A stretch of 64,000 bases of DNA, taken from contig NZ_CAAHFN010000098.1 in assembly GCF_900961225.1 (NCBI RefSeq), forward strand, positions 62,001 to 126,000. Reading direction: 5' to 3'. This stretch comes from Modicisalibacter radicis. GTDB taxonomy: Bacteria; Pseudomonadota; Gammaproteobacteria; Pseudomonadales; Halomonadaceae. Of the stretch, positions 45,647-54,814 are shown one piece after another. The notes beneath the pieces were generated by a model. That model was not told the origin of the DNA, ran no database searches, and saw only the letters and a list, made by a program, of their open reading frames with translations. A program made the position numbers and the translations under genes. Position 1 is the first letter of the stretch, and every line of letters starts with the position of its first letter.

Positions 45647-47956
45647 ATGTACTCCTCGCTTGCCCTGCGCTTTCGGATCGCCACGTTCGCGGTGATCCTG
45701 TTTTTCCTGGCGGCGCTGATCACCGGCGGGGTCATCTACCAGCGCCACCACGCGCTGGAAAATCGCCTGCTGGAGAACCTGGTGTGGACGGTCTACCAGT
45801 TCGACCGCGAGGCACGGGAGGTGCGTTTCGATCTGGCGGCGTCGGGCAGGCTCGACCCCGACGAACTGCTGCTGCGTTTCGACATCCTCTACAGCCGCAT
45901 GCAGATGTTTCGCCAGGGCGATGTCGCGGCGGCGCTGAACGACATTCTTCATATGCACAAGACCCAGCACGTTCACGCTTCGCTGCAACGGGCGATTCTG
46001 CTCATCGAGGCCATGGATGAGCGCTTCGGCGAACTGAGGGCGGGCAATGAAGCGCTATCGGACGAATTGCGCCAGCGCCTGCACGCGCAGAGCGAGGCAT
46101 TGCTGAAAGTGACCGGAGCGATGCTGGTCGAAACCAACGCCCATATTGCCGAATTGCGCACCTCGGAAAGCGCCACGCTGTTGCGGCTCTATACCATGGT
46201 GTTCGTCCTGGTGGTGTTGCTGACCGCGATCGGCGGCGTACTGGTCGCGGCGCTGGCGCGCGAGGGGCGCGAGCACAGCCGCAAGGCCGGGCAGCTGGAG
46301 GCGCGCACCGGAGAGCTCGATCAGGCGGTCGAGCGGGCCGAGGCGGCGAGTCGCGCCAAGTCCGAGTTCATGGCGGTCATGAGTCACGAGATCCGCACTC
46401 CGCTCAATGGCGTGGTCGGTGTCGCCGATCTGCTCGCCGACGAGCCGTTGGGCGAGCGTGGCCGGGCGCTGGTCGGGACCCTCAAGGAGAGCGCGCTGGG
46501 GCTGCAGGCGGTGATCAGTGATGTCCTCGATTACTCGAAGATCGAGGCCGGCTCGCTGGATCTGGAACACGAGCCGTTCGCGCTGCGCAGTTTTCTCGAT
46601 CAACTGTGCGCCAGTTACCGGCTGCGCGGCGACGCCGGCACGCTGGAGTTCAATTGCCAGCAGGATCCGCGCCTGCCGGCCTGGGTGCGCGGCGACGTCA
46701 ATCGGCTGCGCCAGGTGCTGATGAACCTGCTCAACAATGCCTTCAAATTCACCGAGACGGGATTCGTCAGCCTGCAGGCCTGGGTCGAGGGTGACGCGTA
46801 CATCCGTTTCGAAGTGCGCGATACCGGCTGCGGCATCGATCCCGCCGAGCAGACCCGGTTGTTTGCCCCCTTCACCCAGGTCGACAGCTCGATCGCCCGG
46901 CGCCATTCGGGCACCGGGCTGGGGCTGGTGATCTGCCAGCGATTGGTGCGCGCGATGGGCGGAGAGATCGGCCTCGACAGCCACCCCGGTCTCGGCAGCC
47001 TGTTCTGGTTCAGCATTCCCCTGGCTGTCGAAAGCGCCCTGGATATCGGCGTGGTGGTCCACGATGCGACGTCGCTGTCACCACGGCGGCACGTGCTGAT
47101 CGTCGAGGATAACCCCATCAACCAGACGCTGGCCTGCGCCATGCTCGAGCGGCTGGGCCAGCGTTTCAGAGTCGCCGACAATGGCGAGGATGCGCTGGTC
47201 CTGCTGGCCCGCGAGCGCTTCGACCTAGTACTGATGGACATCCAGATGCCGGTGCTCGACGGGCTCGAGACCACCCGTCGCTGGCGGGAGATCGAGCACC
47301 GCGGGGGCGGCCATCTGCCGGTGGTAGCGATGACCGCCAACGTGATGGCCGAGGATCTGGCGCGTTGCCGAGAGGCGGGCGTCGACGATGTATTGTCCAA
47401 GCCGTTCACCCGGGCCGATCTGGAAGCGGTGCTGCGGCGGTCGTTCGCGCCGGACGCGTCGTCTTCCCGCGATCCGTCGATGGAGTGTCCCGAAGCGGTG
47501 GCGGAGGGGGGCGCCGGAGTCTCGGTGGCGCCGGCGGCTGAAGCGCGTTCCCCGGCCGCTCCCGTCGGCACGACGCGCGCGTTGCTCGACGCGGCCCTCT
47601 GCGAAGAGCTGCGCGAAGCGCTGCCAGCCGAGGCGCTGGCCAATCTGTTGGCGACCTACCTCGATCGCCTCGGGCAGCGTCTGCGGCGCTTCGGCGTGTT
47701 GCTCGAGGAGCTCGACCGAGTGGGACTGGCCCGCGAGGCACATTCGCTGAAGGGGGCTTCCGCGTCGCTGGGCTGTGTCGCCATCGCGCGTGCCGCTTCG
47801 GAGCTCGAGAAATCGGCCCTGGAAGAGGCACCGCATCGCTTGCAGTTGCGCGTGGCGGAACTGGCCGGGCTGGCCGATGAGACCGGCGAGGCGTTGCTGG
47901 CGACCGGATTGCTGGCTGTGCTGCCCGGTTCCATGCGCGCCCCGACCGGGAGCTGA
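45647..47956 (+). CDS. hybrid sensor histidine kinase with REC and HPt domains
   Basis: A 769-residue membrane kinase. Two membrane segments (about 10-30 and 180-205) flank a helical periplasmic domain. The kinase core has the H-box MSHEIRTPLNG (near residue 246), N-box LMNLLNNAFKFT, G1 VRDTGCGID and G2 SGTGLGLVIC. A receiver (about 483-605) has VEDNPINQ, phospho-Asp in LVLMDIQMPVLDG and Lys in LSKPF. A C-terminal HPt has EAHSLKGASASLG. A full phosphorelay to the divergent OmpR-type regulator is likely. Confidence 0.95.
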   Translation: MYSSLALRFRIATFAVILFFLAALITGGVIYQRHHALENRLLENLVWTVYQFDREAREVRFDLAASGRLDPDELLLRFDILYSRMQMFRQGDVAAALNDILHMHKTQHVHASLQRAILLIEAMDERFGELRAGNEALSDELRQRLHAQSEALLKVTGAMLVETNAHIAELRTSESATLLRLYTMVFVLVVLLTAIGGVLVAALAREGREHSRKAGQLEARTGELDQAVERAEAASRAKSEFMAVMSHEIRTPLNGVVGVADLLADEPLGERGRALVGTLKESALGLQAVISDVLDYSKIEAGSLDLEHEPFALRSFLDQLCASYRLRGDAGTLEFNCQQDPRLPAWVRGDVNRLRQVLMNLLNNAFKFTETGFVSLQAWVEGDAYIRFEVRDTGCGIDPAEQTRLFAPFTQVDSSIARRHSGTGLGLVICQRLVRAMGGEIGLDSHPGLGSLFWFSIPLAVESALDIGVVVHDATSLSPRRHVLIVEDNPINQTLACAMLERLGQRFRVADNGEDALVLLARERFDLVLMDIQMPVLDGLETTRRWREIEHRGGGHLPVVAMTANVMAEDLARCREAGVDDVLSKPFTRADLEAVLRRSFAPDASSSRDPSMECPEAVAEGGAGVSVAPAAEARSPAAPVGTTRALLDAALCEELREALPAEALANLLATYLDRLGQRLRRFGVLLEELDRVGLAREAHSLKGASASLGCVAIARAASELEKSALEEAPHRLQLRVAELAGLADETGEALLATGLLAVLPGSMRAPTGS

Positions 47957-47986
47957 TCCGCCGTCGATGTCACGCAAGCGTCTCGC

Positions 47987-49213
47987 TCAGAAGACAGTCT
48001 GGTGATACTGCGCCAGCCAGCCGGCCAGCTGGTGGGCGGGCATCGGCCGGGCGAACAGGTAGCCCTGACCATGATCGCAGCCCAGGCCCTCGAGCAGCGC
48101 CCGTTGCCCCGGGGTTTCGATACCCTCGGCAACGGTCCTGAGCTTGAGCCGCTTGCCGAGCTCGACGATGGTGGTGGTGATGGCCCTGGCCTCGGCACAG
48201 CGGTCGCTGGCGCCGACGAAGGTTCGGTCGACCTTGAGCTGATCGAATGGCAGATGATAGAGCTGAGCCATCGACGAATAGCCGGTGCCGAAGTCATCCA
48301 TCGACAGGCTGCAGCCGCGCTCGCGCAGCCCGTTGAGTCGTTGGCGAGCGTAACTCAGGCAATCGATCGCCGCGCTTTCGGTGATTTCCAGATCGATTCG
48401 GGTCAGGGGGATGCCGTGGCGCTCGACCAGGGCGTCGAAGGTCGCCAGGCAGCCGGGCTCGTAGAGCATCTGCGGCGCCACGTTGATCGCCAGGCCGAAC
48501 GTGTGGCCGGCGGCTTGCCAGCGTGCCTGCTGGGCAAATGCCTGCTCGATCACCTGCCAGGACAGCGGCACGATCTGCCGGCTGGCCTCGGCGAGCGAGA
48601 TGAAGCGGTCCGGCGTGATCACCCCTCGTAACGGGTCCCGCCAGCGCACCAGTGCCTCGACCCCGACGAGTCGGCCGCCGGCCAGCTCGAGCTTGGGTTG
48701 ATAGACGAGAAACAGGCGCTCTTCACGCAGTGCTTCGGCCAGGTCGCCGGCATCGAGTGGCCGAGGCGCGTGGTCCTGCCGCGCGATGAGCTCCCGCAGC
48801 ATCGATGCCCTGAGCGGCTTGGGCAGCAGGCCGAGCATGCGCAGGCCGTGGCGCGTGCCGGTCGCCAGCGCGGCCTCGCCAACCGCGTGGCTGCATCCGC
48901 TGACCAGGATGACGGCGGCCTGGCTGTGCTTCTCGTCGAGAAACTGCAATACATCGATGCCGGTGAACTCACCCAGGTGAAAATCCAGCAGGATCAGCTC
49001 GACCTGTACCAGCTCGGGGGCGTGGGCGAGGGCCTCGAGGCCGTCGACGACCCGTACCGTATAGCCCTGCTGCTCGAGCAGCAGGGCGAGCAGCGTCTGG
49101 ATCTCGCAGTCATCGTCGATCACCAGGGCCCGTTTGTCGGTCATCGCCGGTGCCGATGGGGAGCGGTCGATCGATCTCGGCTCGGCGCTCGGAGAGGCAT
49201 AGAAGTCAGGCAT
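47987..49213 (-). CDS. response regulator with EAL phosphodiesterase output
   Basis: Up to 408 residues. A receiver (about 25-150) has VIDDDCE, phospho-Asp in LILLDFHLGEF and Lys in LLPKPL. The EAL domain (about 165-405) keeps EALVRW, the NVAPQML strand, EITE, DDFGTGYSS, the Lys in QLKVDRTF, and EGIET, so c-di-GMP hydrolysis is expected. The start is uncertain: ATG 49213 or ATG 49144 (MTDKRALVIDDD); neither has a clear ribosome-binding site. It converges with the hybrid kinase gene, 30 bases apart. Confidence 0.9.
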   Translation of the reverse strand: MPDFYASPSAEPRSIDRSPSAPAMTDKRALVIDDDCEIQTLLALLLEQQGYTVRVVDGLEALAHAPELVQVELILLDFHLGEFTGIDVLQFLDEKHSQAAVILVSGCSHAVGEAALATGTRHGLRMLGLLPKPLRASMLRELIARQDHAPRPLDAGDLAEALREERLFLVYQPKLELAGGRLVGVEALVRWRDPLRGVITPDRFISLAEASRQIVPLSWQVIEQAFAQQARWQAAGHTFGLAINVAPQMLYEPGCLATFDALVERHGIPLTRIDLEITESAAIDCLSYARQRLNGLRERGCSLSMDDFGTGYSSMAQLYHLPFDQLKVDRTFVGASDRCAEARAITTTIVELGKRLKLRTVAEGIETPGQRALLEGLGCDHGQGYLFARPMPAHQLAGWLAQYHQTVF

Positions 49214-49345
49214 CAGGAAAGCGCACCGGCTGGCTGGGGTGACGGCAGCATAGCGTAGCCATGATGCCGCTGGCAGAGCCTGGGGCGCAGTTGTGACAGA
49301 TGTTTGCAGTTGCCTTTGGGCGCTTTCCGGGCGCTGCGTGGCCTT

Positions 49346-50116
49346 TCAGATGTGAGTGTAACGGTCGGCGGATACGGGGGGGGGCGCGTACTGTCGGGTG
49401 AGTTCGTTCTCGATGTGTCGATACAGGTCGTGCAGGCCGGGCTGCAGATCGACGACGGCCTGGCGTTGATCGATATAGAAGGCGCGTCGCTTGCCGTGGA
49501 ACACGATCGGCTCGCCGACACAGGTAAAACGCAGGCCGTAGATCGCCAGCAGGCGCGGCAGGCGCGACTGCATCATGGCGAATACATGATAGTGCCCGGA
49601 CAGCCCGACCAGAGCCGTGGCCGCCAGGAACAGGCCGACGCCAATCAACGGGAAGGTGGCGCGATCGGCCTCGCTGAACACGTGATCGGTGGGTGCCGGC
49701 TCGTCCGCCGAGGACGGCTCGCGGGAAGAACGACGTCGGAAATAGTGCGGTACGGCGAGCCGCGAGATCTCGCAGATCCGGTCGCGGGGCAGCCTGCCGG
49801 GATGCAGCGTGGGGTGAGTCAGGCTCGGCAGGCAGTGAGCCTCCAGGGGGAGCTGACGCAGCGGCGGGGCGGACGACTCGCAGGGGTAGACCAGCCGCAT
49901 GCTGCCGGCGGCCAGCCCGCTGGCCGGGTGCTCGAGCAGCACGATCAGCGACTTCTCGTCGTATTCGTCGCTTTCCAGCTGTTGCAGCGGGTCCTCGCGC
50001 ATCTGGTAATCGAGTTCGCGGCGAAACACGCTGTGCCTGAGCGCATAGGCTCGGTTCCTGGCTTCGGTAGTCGTGGCAAGACGAAAGCGGAAACTTGCCG
50101 AGAAATGATCCAGCAT
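49346..50116 (-). CDS. exosortase-system-type N-acyltransferase
   Basis: A 256-residue protein of the GNAT-like family known as PEP-CTERM/exosortase-associated acyltransferase, related in fold to acyl-homoserine-lactone synthases. Seen are RNRAYALRHSVFRRELDYQ, LESDEYDEKSLIVLLEH, AAGSMRLVYP and ICEISRLAVPHYFRRR. GGAG lies 6 bases before ATG 50116. No exosortase or PEP-CTERM protein is in the window. It follows a GGDEF-EAL gene in the same direction. The substrate is unknown. Confidence 0.8.
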   Translation of the reverse strand: MLDHFSASFRFRLATTTEARNRAYALRHSVFRRELDYQMREDPLQQLESDEYDEKSLIVLLEHPASGLAAGSMRLVYPCESSAPPLRQLPLEAHCLPSLTHPTLHPGRLPRDRICEISRLAVPHYFRRRSSREPSSADEPAPTDHVFSEADRATFPLIGVGLFLAATALVGLSGHYHVFAMMQSRLPRLLAIYGLRFTCVGEPIVFHGKRRAFYIDQRQAVVDLQPGLHDLYRHIENELTRQYAPPPVSADRYTHI

Positions 50117-50227
50117 GCTGACTCCGGTTCCCTGGATTTTATCGTTATGCCCGGCTGCGCGTCCGGGGCCCTGTATGCCACCCATGGTAGCGTTTGGCCG
50201 GCAAAAGTCAGCTTGCCGGAGCCGGGG

Positions 50228-53083
50228 CTATGCTTCGCGGGCCAGACCGTAGCGGGCGAGTATGTCGGCCATCGGTACCGGGCGGCCGATGTGATAGCCC
50301 TGAGCATAAGTGATGCCATACTGCTGCAGCAGCGGCAGCATGCCCGCCTGGTCGACGAACTCGGCGATGGTCTCCTTGCCGAAGCCGGCGGCGATGTCGG
50401 CGATCGCCTTGACCACCAGACGGTCCTCGGCGCTGGTCAGCAGCTTCTGGATGAACGAGCCGTCGACCTTGATGTAGTCGGCCGGCAACTGTCCCAGATA
50501 ATGGAAACTGCTGAAACCCACGCCGAAGTCGTCCAATGCCGTCTGGCAGCCCAACTGGCGGATATCCTGCAACACGCCGCGGGCGGTCGAGAAGTCGGTC
50601 ACTGCGGCGGTCTCGGTGACCTCCAGGATCAACTGCTGAGGGTCGGCGCCGGCGATCTGCAGTTCGCTGGCCAGGAAGCCGCTGAGCTCGGTGTCATGCA
50701 GCGACTGTCCCGAGAGATTGACGGCCAGCTTGATGCCCTGATCCTGCAGGCGTGCGAGCAGCGACAGACTCTTGCCCAGTACCCAGCGATCGAGCGCAAC
50801 GATCTGCCCGCTGCGTTCGGCAATGGGAATGAACAGGCTGGGCATGACCAGCGCACCCTCGTCGCCATGCATGCGTAACAGTACCTCGTAATGCTGGATA
50901 CTGAGGTCGTCGAGGCGTGCGATGGGTTGCAGGTACAGCTCGAATTCATCGTTGTTGAGCGCCTCGCGGATACGCTCGACCCAGTACACGCGTTGCTGCA
51001 GTTCCTCGCGGGAGTGCTTGGCTCCCGTGAGCAGGTGCCAGTGTTGGGTGCTGCTCTCCTTGGCCTTGTACATGGCGAAATCGGCGCCGGCCATCAGTTC
51101 GGCCATGTTGCTGCCGTGTTCGGGGTACAGCGCAATGCCGATGCTGGCGATGGCGCGGTGTCGGCGCCCGTTGACCGAGAAATTGATGCCCGCGAGTATC
51201 TCGACGATGCGTTCGGCAACGGCGATGGCCTGTGTGGCGTCGGCCTCTTCGATCAGCAGCGAGAATTCATCACCACCGAGCCGGGCGACCAGCGAGGCGT
51301 GTTCGAGCTTTTCGATCAGTGCGTCGCCGACCTGACGCAGCAACTGGTCGCCGGAGTTATGCCCGCTGAGCTCGTTGACTTCCTTGAACTGGTCGAGGTC
51401 GAGGAACAGTAGCGCACCCTGGCGGGAGCGCTTGATCGCGCCTTCCAGCGCATCCTGAAAGTAACGCCGGTTGTAGAGGTTGGTCAGCGGGTCGCGGTGG
51501 GCCAGCCAGGTCAGGCGCGCTTCGGCGTGCTTGCGCTCGGTGACGTCGATGCCTACCGAGATCAGCACGGCGCTGGTCTGGTAGTCGCCGGGCATCGGGG
51601 CGTGATACCAGGCAATGGTGCGCTGCTCGCGCTCGGCGCTCAACATCACGCCCTCTTCCTGGCTGGGGCGGTCCAGGGGACGCTCGACGTCGTGCGCATC
51701 GCGTGCGAACAACGTCGCGAAGTGGCGGCCCAGCAAGGCCTTGGCGGGCCGGCCGCTGACGATCTCCGTGTAGCGGTTGGTCAGGGTGATGCGGCCCGCG
51801 CCGTCCTGGGTCAGGATCAGCACCCGGGCGGTATCGAGCAGGCCACTGATGAAGTCGCGTTCGGCGCCCAGTTCGGCGAGGCGTCGGGTCAGTTCACGGT
51901 CGCGGCTGAGCACCGTTGCCTCGAGCGAGCCCAACTGTTCGGCGAGCTCGAGGGTGGTGTGTTCGAGGCTGTCGATCTCGTCGTTGAACCGCGTCTTGCG
52001 CGGGCTGATGGCCTGGCGGACATGCGCGAAGTCACGCTGGGCCAGGCGTGGCAGGAGCGCGGCCAGATGGCGCAGACGGGACATCGGTCGCCACAGGATC
52101 AGCAACAGCAGCATTTCGGCAGCCAACCAACCGGCCAGCGCGACCAGCAGGGTGTGACGGGTGTCGCGAGTGATTGCCGCGATCTGCGAGGTAATGTCCG
52201 AGACCAGCAGCAGGTGGCCGGTGGTCGGGAACCAGGCGCTATCGTCCAGGGGAATCGCCACCAGCTCGTGGGTGCGCAAGCCGAACTCGAAGCTCCGGGG
52301 CTGGGCCTGGATCTGGTTGAGCGCGAGACTGCGCGATGCGGCCTCGATGACCGGCAGGCTGATCTCCTGGCGCGTCAGCGTCACCAGTGCGCCGTTCCAC
52401 GCCGGCAGGTAGCGATCGGCCTGGCCGAGCGTTGCGTCGCCCTGATTGTCGACCACCAGCAGGGCGATATCGGCGTTGGACATGCTTTGCGCGTAGCGGG
52501 TGACCTCGGCCAGCGAACGCGAGATCACCACCACGCCGACGCTGGCGCCGTCGAGCAGTACCGGTACGGCGATGTACTGGCGGCAGTCGCGAACGCAGCG
52601 CAACCTGGCAAGCGGTGCCTCGCGAGACATCACTTCGGCGCTCCACTTGGCCAGCGGTAGCTCGTCGCCCGCCAAGGGTTGCCCCTGGGCGAGCAGGGGG
52701 CGGCCCTGGCCGTCGAGTATCCGGATCTCATCGACCCCTGCATCGAGTTGCAGCGTCGGCCAGATCGGCTCGATCGCCCGGGCCGCCCGATCGCCGTCGT
52801 CATTGGCGACGGCGACGCCGAGATTGGCGCTGGCCGCCGCCATGCCGGCCAGCCGGGTCAGCGCGTTGGCCGATCTGTCGATGGCCATGCCCAGCTCGCG
52901 CTGGCGAGCCTGGAAGATCGCATCCCGTGATTGCTGAAACTGACGCGTCAGGCTGTCGTGACTGATGACCGTGAAGGTCAGCACCGTGCCCAGCAACAGC
53001 AGGCTGGTCAGGCTGATCGCACGCCAGGTCAGGCTGAGGCGCGGACGTTCCCGGTCGTGGGGCGCGCTGGAGCGGGGTCTCAA
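50228..53083 (-). CDS. membrane GGDEF-EAL protein with PAS domain
   Basis: A 951-residue protein. Two membrane segments (about 18-42 and 310-332) enclose a periplasmic Cache-like domain, followed by a PAS domain (about 405-530), GGDEF (about 540-700) and EAL (about 715-950). GGDEF is intact (RLGGDEFSLLIEE) but lacks an RxxD inhibitory site. The EAL domain has EVLLRM in place of EAL, common in active enzymes, with DDFGVGFSS and the late AQGYHIGRP. It begins at TTG, which is uncertain. It is the third gene after a PstS-like receptor and a barrel protein. Confidence 0.9.
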   Translation of the reverse strand: MRPRSSAPHDRERPRLSLTWRAISLTSLLLLGTVLTFTVISHDSLTRQFQQSRDAIFQARQRELGMAIDRSANALTRLAGMAAASANLGVAVANDDGDRAARAIEPIWPTLQLDAGVDEIRILDGQGRPLLAQGQPLAGDELPLAKWSAEVMSREAPLARLRCVRDCRQYIAVPVLLDGASVGVVVISRSLAEVTRYAQSMSNADIALLVVDNQGDATLGQADRYLPAWNGALVTLTRQEISLPVIEAASRSLALNQIQAQPRSFEFGLRTHELVAIPLDDSAWFPTTGHLLLVSDITSQIAAITRDTRHTLLVALAGWLAAEMLLLLILWRPMSRLRHLAALLPRLAQRDFAHVRQAISPRKTRFNDEIDSLEHTTLELAEQLGSLEATVLSRDRELTRRLAELGAERDFISGLLDTARVLILTQDGAGRITLTNRYTEIVSGRPAKALLGRHFATLFARDAHDVERPLDRPSQEEGVMLSAEREQRTIAWYHAPMPGDYQTSAVLISVGIDVTERKHAEARLTWLAHRDPLTNLYNRRYFQDALEGAIKRSRQGALLFLDLDQFKEVNELSGHNSGDQLLRQVGDALIEKLEHASLVARLGGDEFSLLIEEADATQAIAVAERIVEILAGINFSVNGRRHRAIASIGIALYPEHGSNMAELMAGADFAMYKAKESSTQHWHLLTGAKHSREELQQRVYWVERIREALNNDEFELYLQPIARLDDLSIQHYEVLLRMHGDEGALVMPSLFIPIAERSGQIVALDRWVLGKSLSLLARLQDQGIKLAVNLSGQSLHDTELSGFLASELQIAGADPQQLILEVTETAAVTDFSTARGVLQDIRQLGCQTALDDFGVGFSSFHYLGQLPADYIKVDGSFIQKLLTSAEDRLVVKAIADIAAGFGKETIAEFVDQAGMLPLLQQYGITYAQGYHIGRPVPMADILARYGLAREA

Positions 53084-53166
53084 AGTGAGCGTCTGCCTCT
53101 TCTGTCAGGAGCGTGTTCTGTCGGGACGTGTTCCGTCAGCGGTCGGGCTGGCGGAGACGATGTCGG

Positions 53167-54378
53167 CTAAAACCGGAACGAGGCCTGCATCAGGAACAGG
53201 TTCCAGTACTTCTCCGGCAGGGTGTCGCTATCCGATGCCGGCAGCCAGCCGGTGCCTTCGATGGCATGGTATTCGGCGGCGAGTAGCACCTGCGGGTGTA
53301 GACGCCACTGTATTCCGGTCGTCAGATCCTTGGCATAACGAGTATAGGCCGGCCCGCCCCCCGCGGCTTCGAAGCGTGTGCCGCTCGGGTCGTCGCGGTC
53401 GTTGACCAGCACGTCGTAGCGCAGCAGCCATTGCCAGTTCTCCTGAAAACGACGCGTGTATTGCACATACCAGCTCTCGCCCGTGGTGTCGGTGTTGCGT
53501 CCGGGGGCGTCGAAGTCTTCCAGCTGAATCCCGCGCAACGCGTACTCGGCGGTCAGGCTCCACAGCTCCTCGGTGTACTGCAGCGAGAGAATCCAGGGCT
53601 GGAAGTGGAAAGTGCCGTCGCCGGGCCCGGGCTTCCCGTTCCGGTACCCGGCCTCGACGTCGGCGGCACTGAGCGCGGCGGTGACATGACCCTCCTCGTG
53701 TTCATACAGCAACTGGCCAATGTAGGAGGTTTCGCCCTCGAACGAGCCGGGACTTTCGCCGAGCCCCAGGGCGCCATCGAGGTCGCTGCCGGCCTGGGGG
53801 TTGCCGACGCCGGCCTGCAGGCGCAGCGTGCCGCTATCGAGATACTCCTCGTTGTAGATGGAAATCCCATCGGAAGCGAGTGCCAGCGAGCGGGTGCGAT
53901 CGAAGTAGATCGACTGCGGCAACAGGATGCCGGGGCGGGTGAAGGCCATGTCGCGGGTCTGGTTGTAGAAGCCGAAGGGGTTCTTGAAGCGCCCTAGCTG
54001 CAGGCCGAGGCGTCGTTCGGTATTGGAAAGCCACTCGTAGTCGATGACGCCGTGATCGAGTTTCGGCTGCAAGTCGTCGCCCTCGCCACCGGCGCGCCGA
54101 CTGAGTACCTGGGCGGCCACCAGCACGTCGGGGTGCGGGCGGAACGACAGGTTGGCGCCGAGCTCGGTGTACTGGTAGCTGCCGCCGCCCTCGCTGCTGG
54201 GGCCGAAGAGATCGTTGTCGTCACTGATCAGCCAGGCTTGGCTGATGAAGCCATGTACCTGAAGGGTATCCATGGCATCGGCGGCCTGCGCCGGCTGGCA
54301 GACGAGCCCCGCCAGGGCCGCCAGCGACCAGCGGACCCGGAAACTACTCTGCCAGCGGCAGGACATGGACACTGTCAT
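53167..54378 (-). CDS. outer-membrane beta-barrel protein (porin-like)
   Basis: A 403-residue exported protein with a signal peptide (1-33, ending PAQAADA). The mature part has many short alternating strands rich in Tyr, Trp and Gly, such as LQVHGFISQAWL, LGLQLGRFKNPFGFYN and WYVQYTRRFQENWQWLLRYD. It ends in phenylalanine (MQASFRF), the outer-membrane assembly signal. GAGG precedes ATG 54378. It overlaps the PstS-like gene by 35 bases. Confidence 0.85.
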   Translation of the reverse strand: MTVSMSCRWQSSFRVRWSLAALAGLVCQPAQAADAMDTLQVHGFISQAWLISDDNDLFGPSSEGGGSYQYTELGANLSFRPHPDVLVAAQVLSRRAGGEGDDLQPKLDHGVIDYEWLSNTERRLGLQLGRFKNPFGFYNQTRDMAFTRPGILLPQSIYFDRTRSLALASDGISIYNEEYLDSGTLRLQAGVGNPQAGSDLDGALGLGESPGSFEGETSYIGQLLYEHEEGHVTAALSAADVEAGYRNGKPGPGDGTFHFQPWILSLQYTEELWSLTAEYALRGIQLEDFDAPGRNTDTTGESWYVQYTRRFQENWQWLLRYDVLVNDRDDPSGTRFEAAGGGPAYTRYAKDLTTGIQWRLHPQVLLAAEYHAIEGTGWLPASDSDTLPEKYWNLFLMQASFRF

Positions 54379-54814
54379 CTAGGTAACCTCGTTCGATATA
54401 ACCCAGCCCGCCCGGTGTCGTGGCGACCTGTTTCAACATTTCGGCCTGGGAGGCGACGCGCTCGGGAGCCTGGCCGGTGCCGGAGAAGACCATTCGGTCC
54501 CAGGCGAGCCTGAGCTGATGGGGGTAGACGTCCAGCAGGCCCTTGGCGAACCGGGCGTGCACCGGATGGGCGTCGGGGAGCACCATCACATGGAGTGCCT
54601 GGCCGCTTGGCGAGGTGCGCTGGCGCATGGCGAAGATGGCTCGCGCCGTATCGCGCGGCAGGGGGCCGATGGCGAGCTGCGGATTGGCAATCAGCACGAC
54701 GTCGTTCTCGGCAGCCATCCCCGGCAGGCCATGGCCGAACAGCGCGACCATCAGGGCGCCGCAGATCAGTCTCGCCAGCCACGCAGAAGCGCGGCGTCCC
54801 ACGGGCTCCAGCAT
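54344..54814 (-). CDS. PstS-like periplasmic protein, short
   Basis: About 156 residues with a signal peptide (1-34, ending GMAAENDV). The mature 120 residues resemble one lobe of phosphate-binding PstS-type proteins: VVLIANPQLAIGPLPRDTARAIFAMRQR, HVMVLPDAHPVHARFAKGLL and TTPGGLGYIERGY. It is far shorter than transport receptors (about 330 residues) and has no ABC partner here. It heads an operon with a barrel protein and a GGDEF-EAL protein, so a sensory role is likely. The start at ATG 54814 lacks a strong ribosome-binding site. Confidence 0.78.
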   Translation of the reverse strand: MLEPVGRRASAWLARLICGALMVALFGHGLPGMAAENDVVLIANPQLAIGPLPRDTARAIFAMRQRTSPSGQALHVMVLPDAHPVHARFAKGLLDVYPHQLRLAWDRMVFSGTGQAPERVASQAEMLKQVATTPGGLGYIERGYLDDSVHVLPLAE

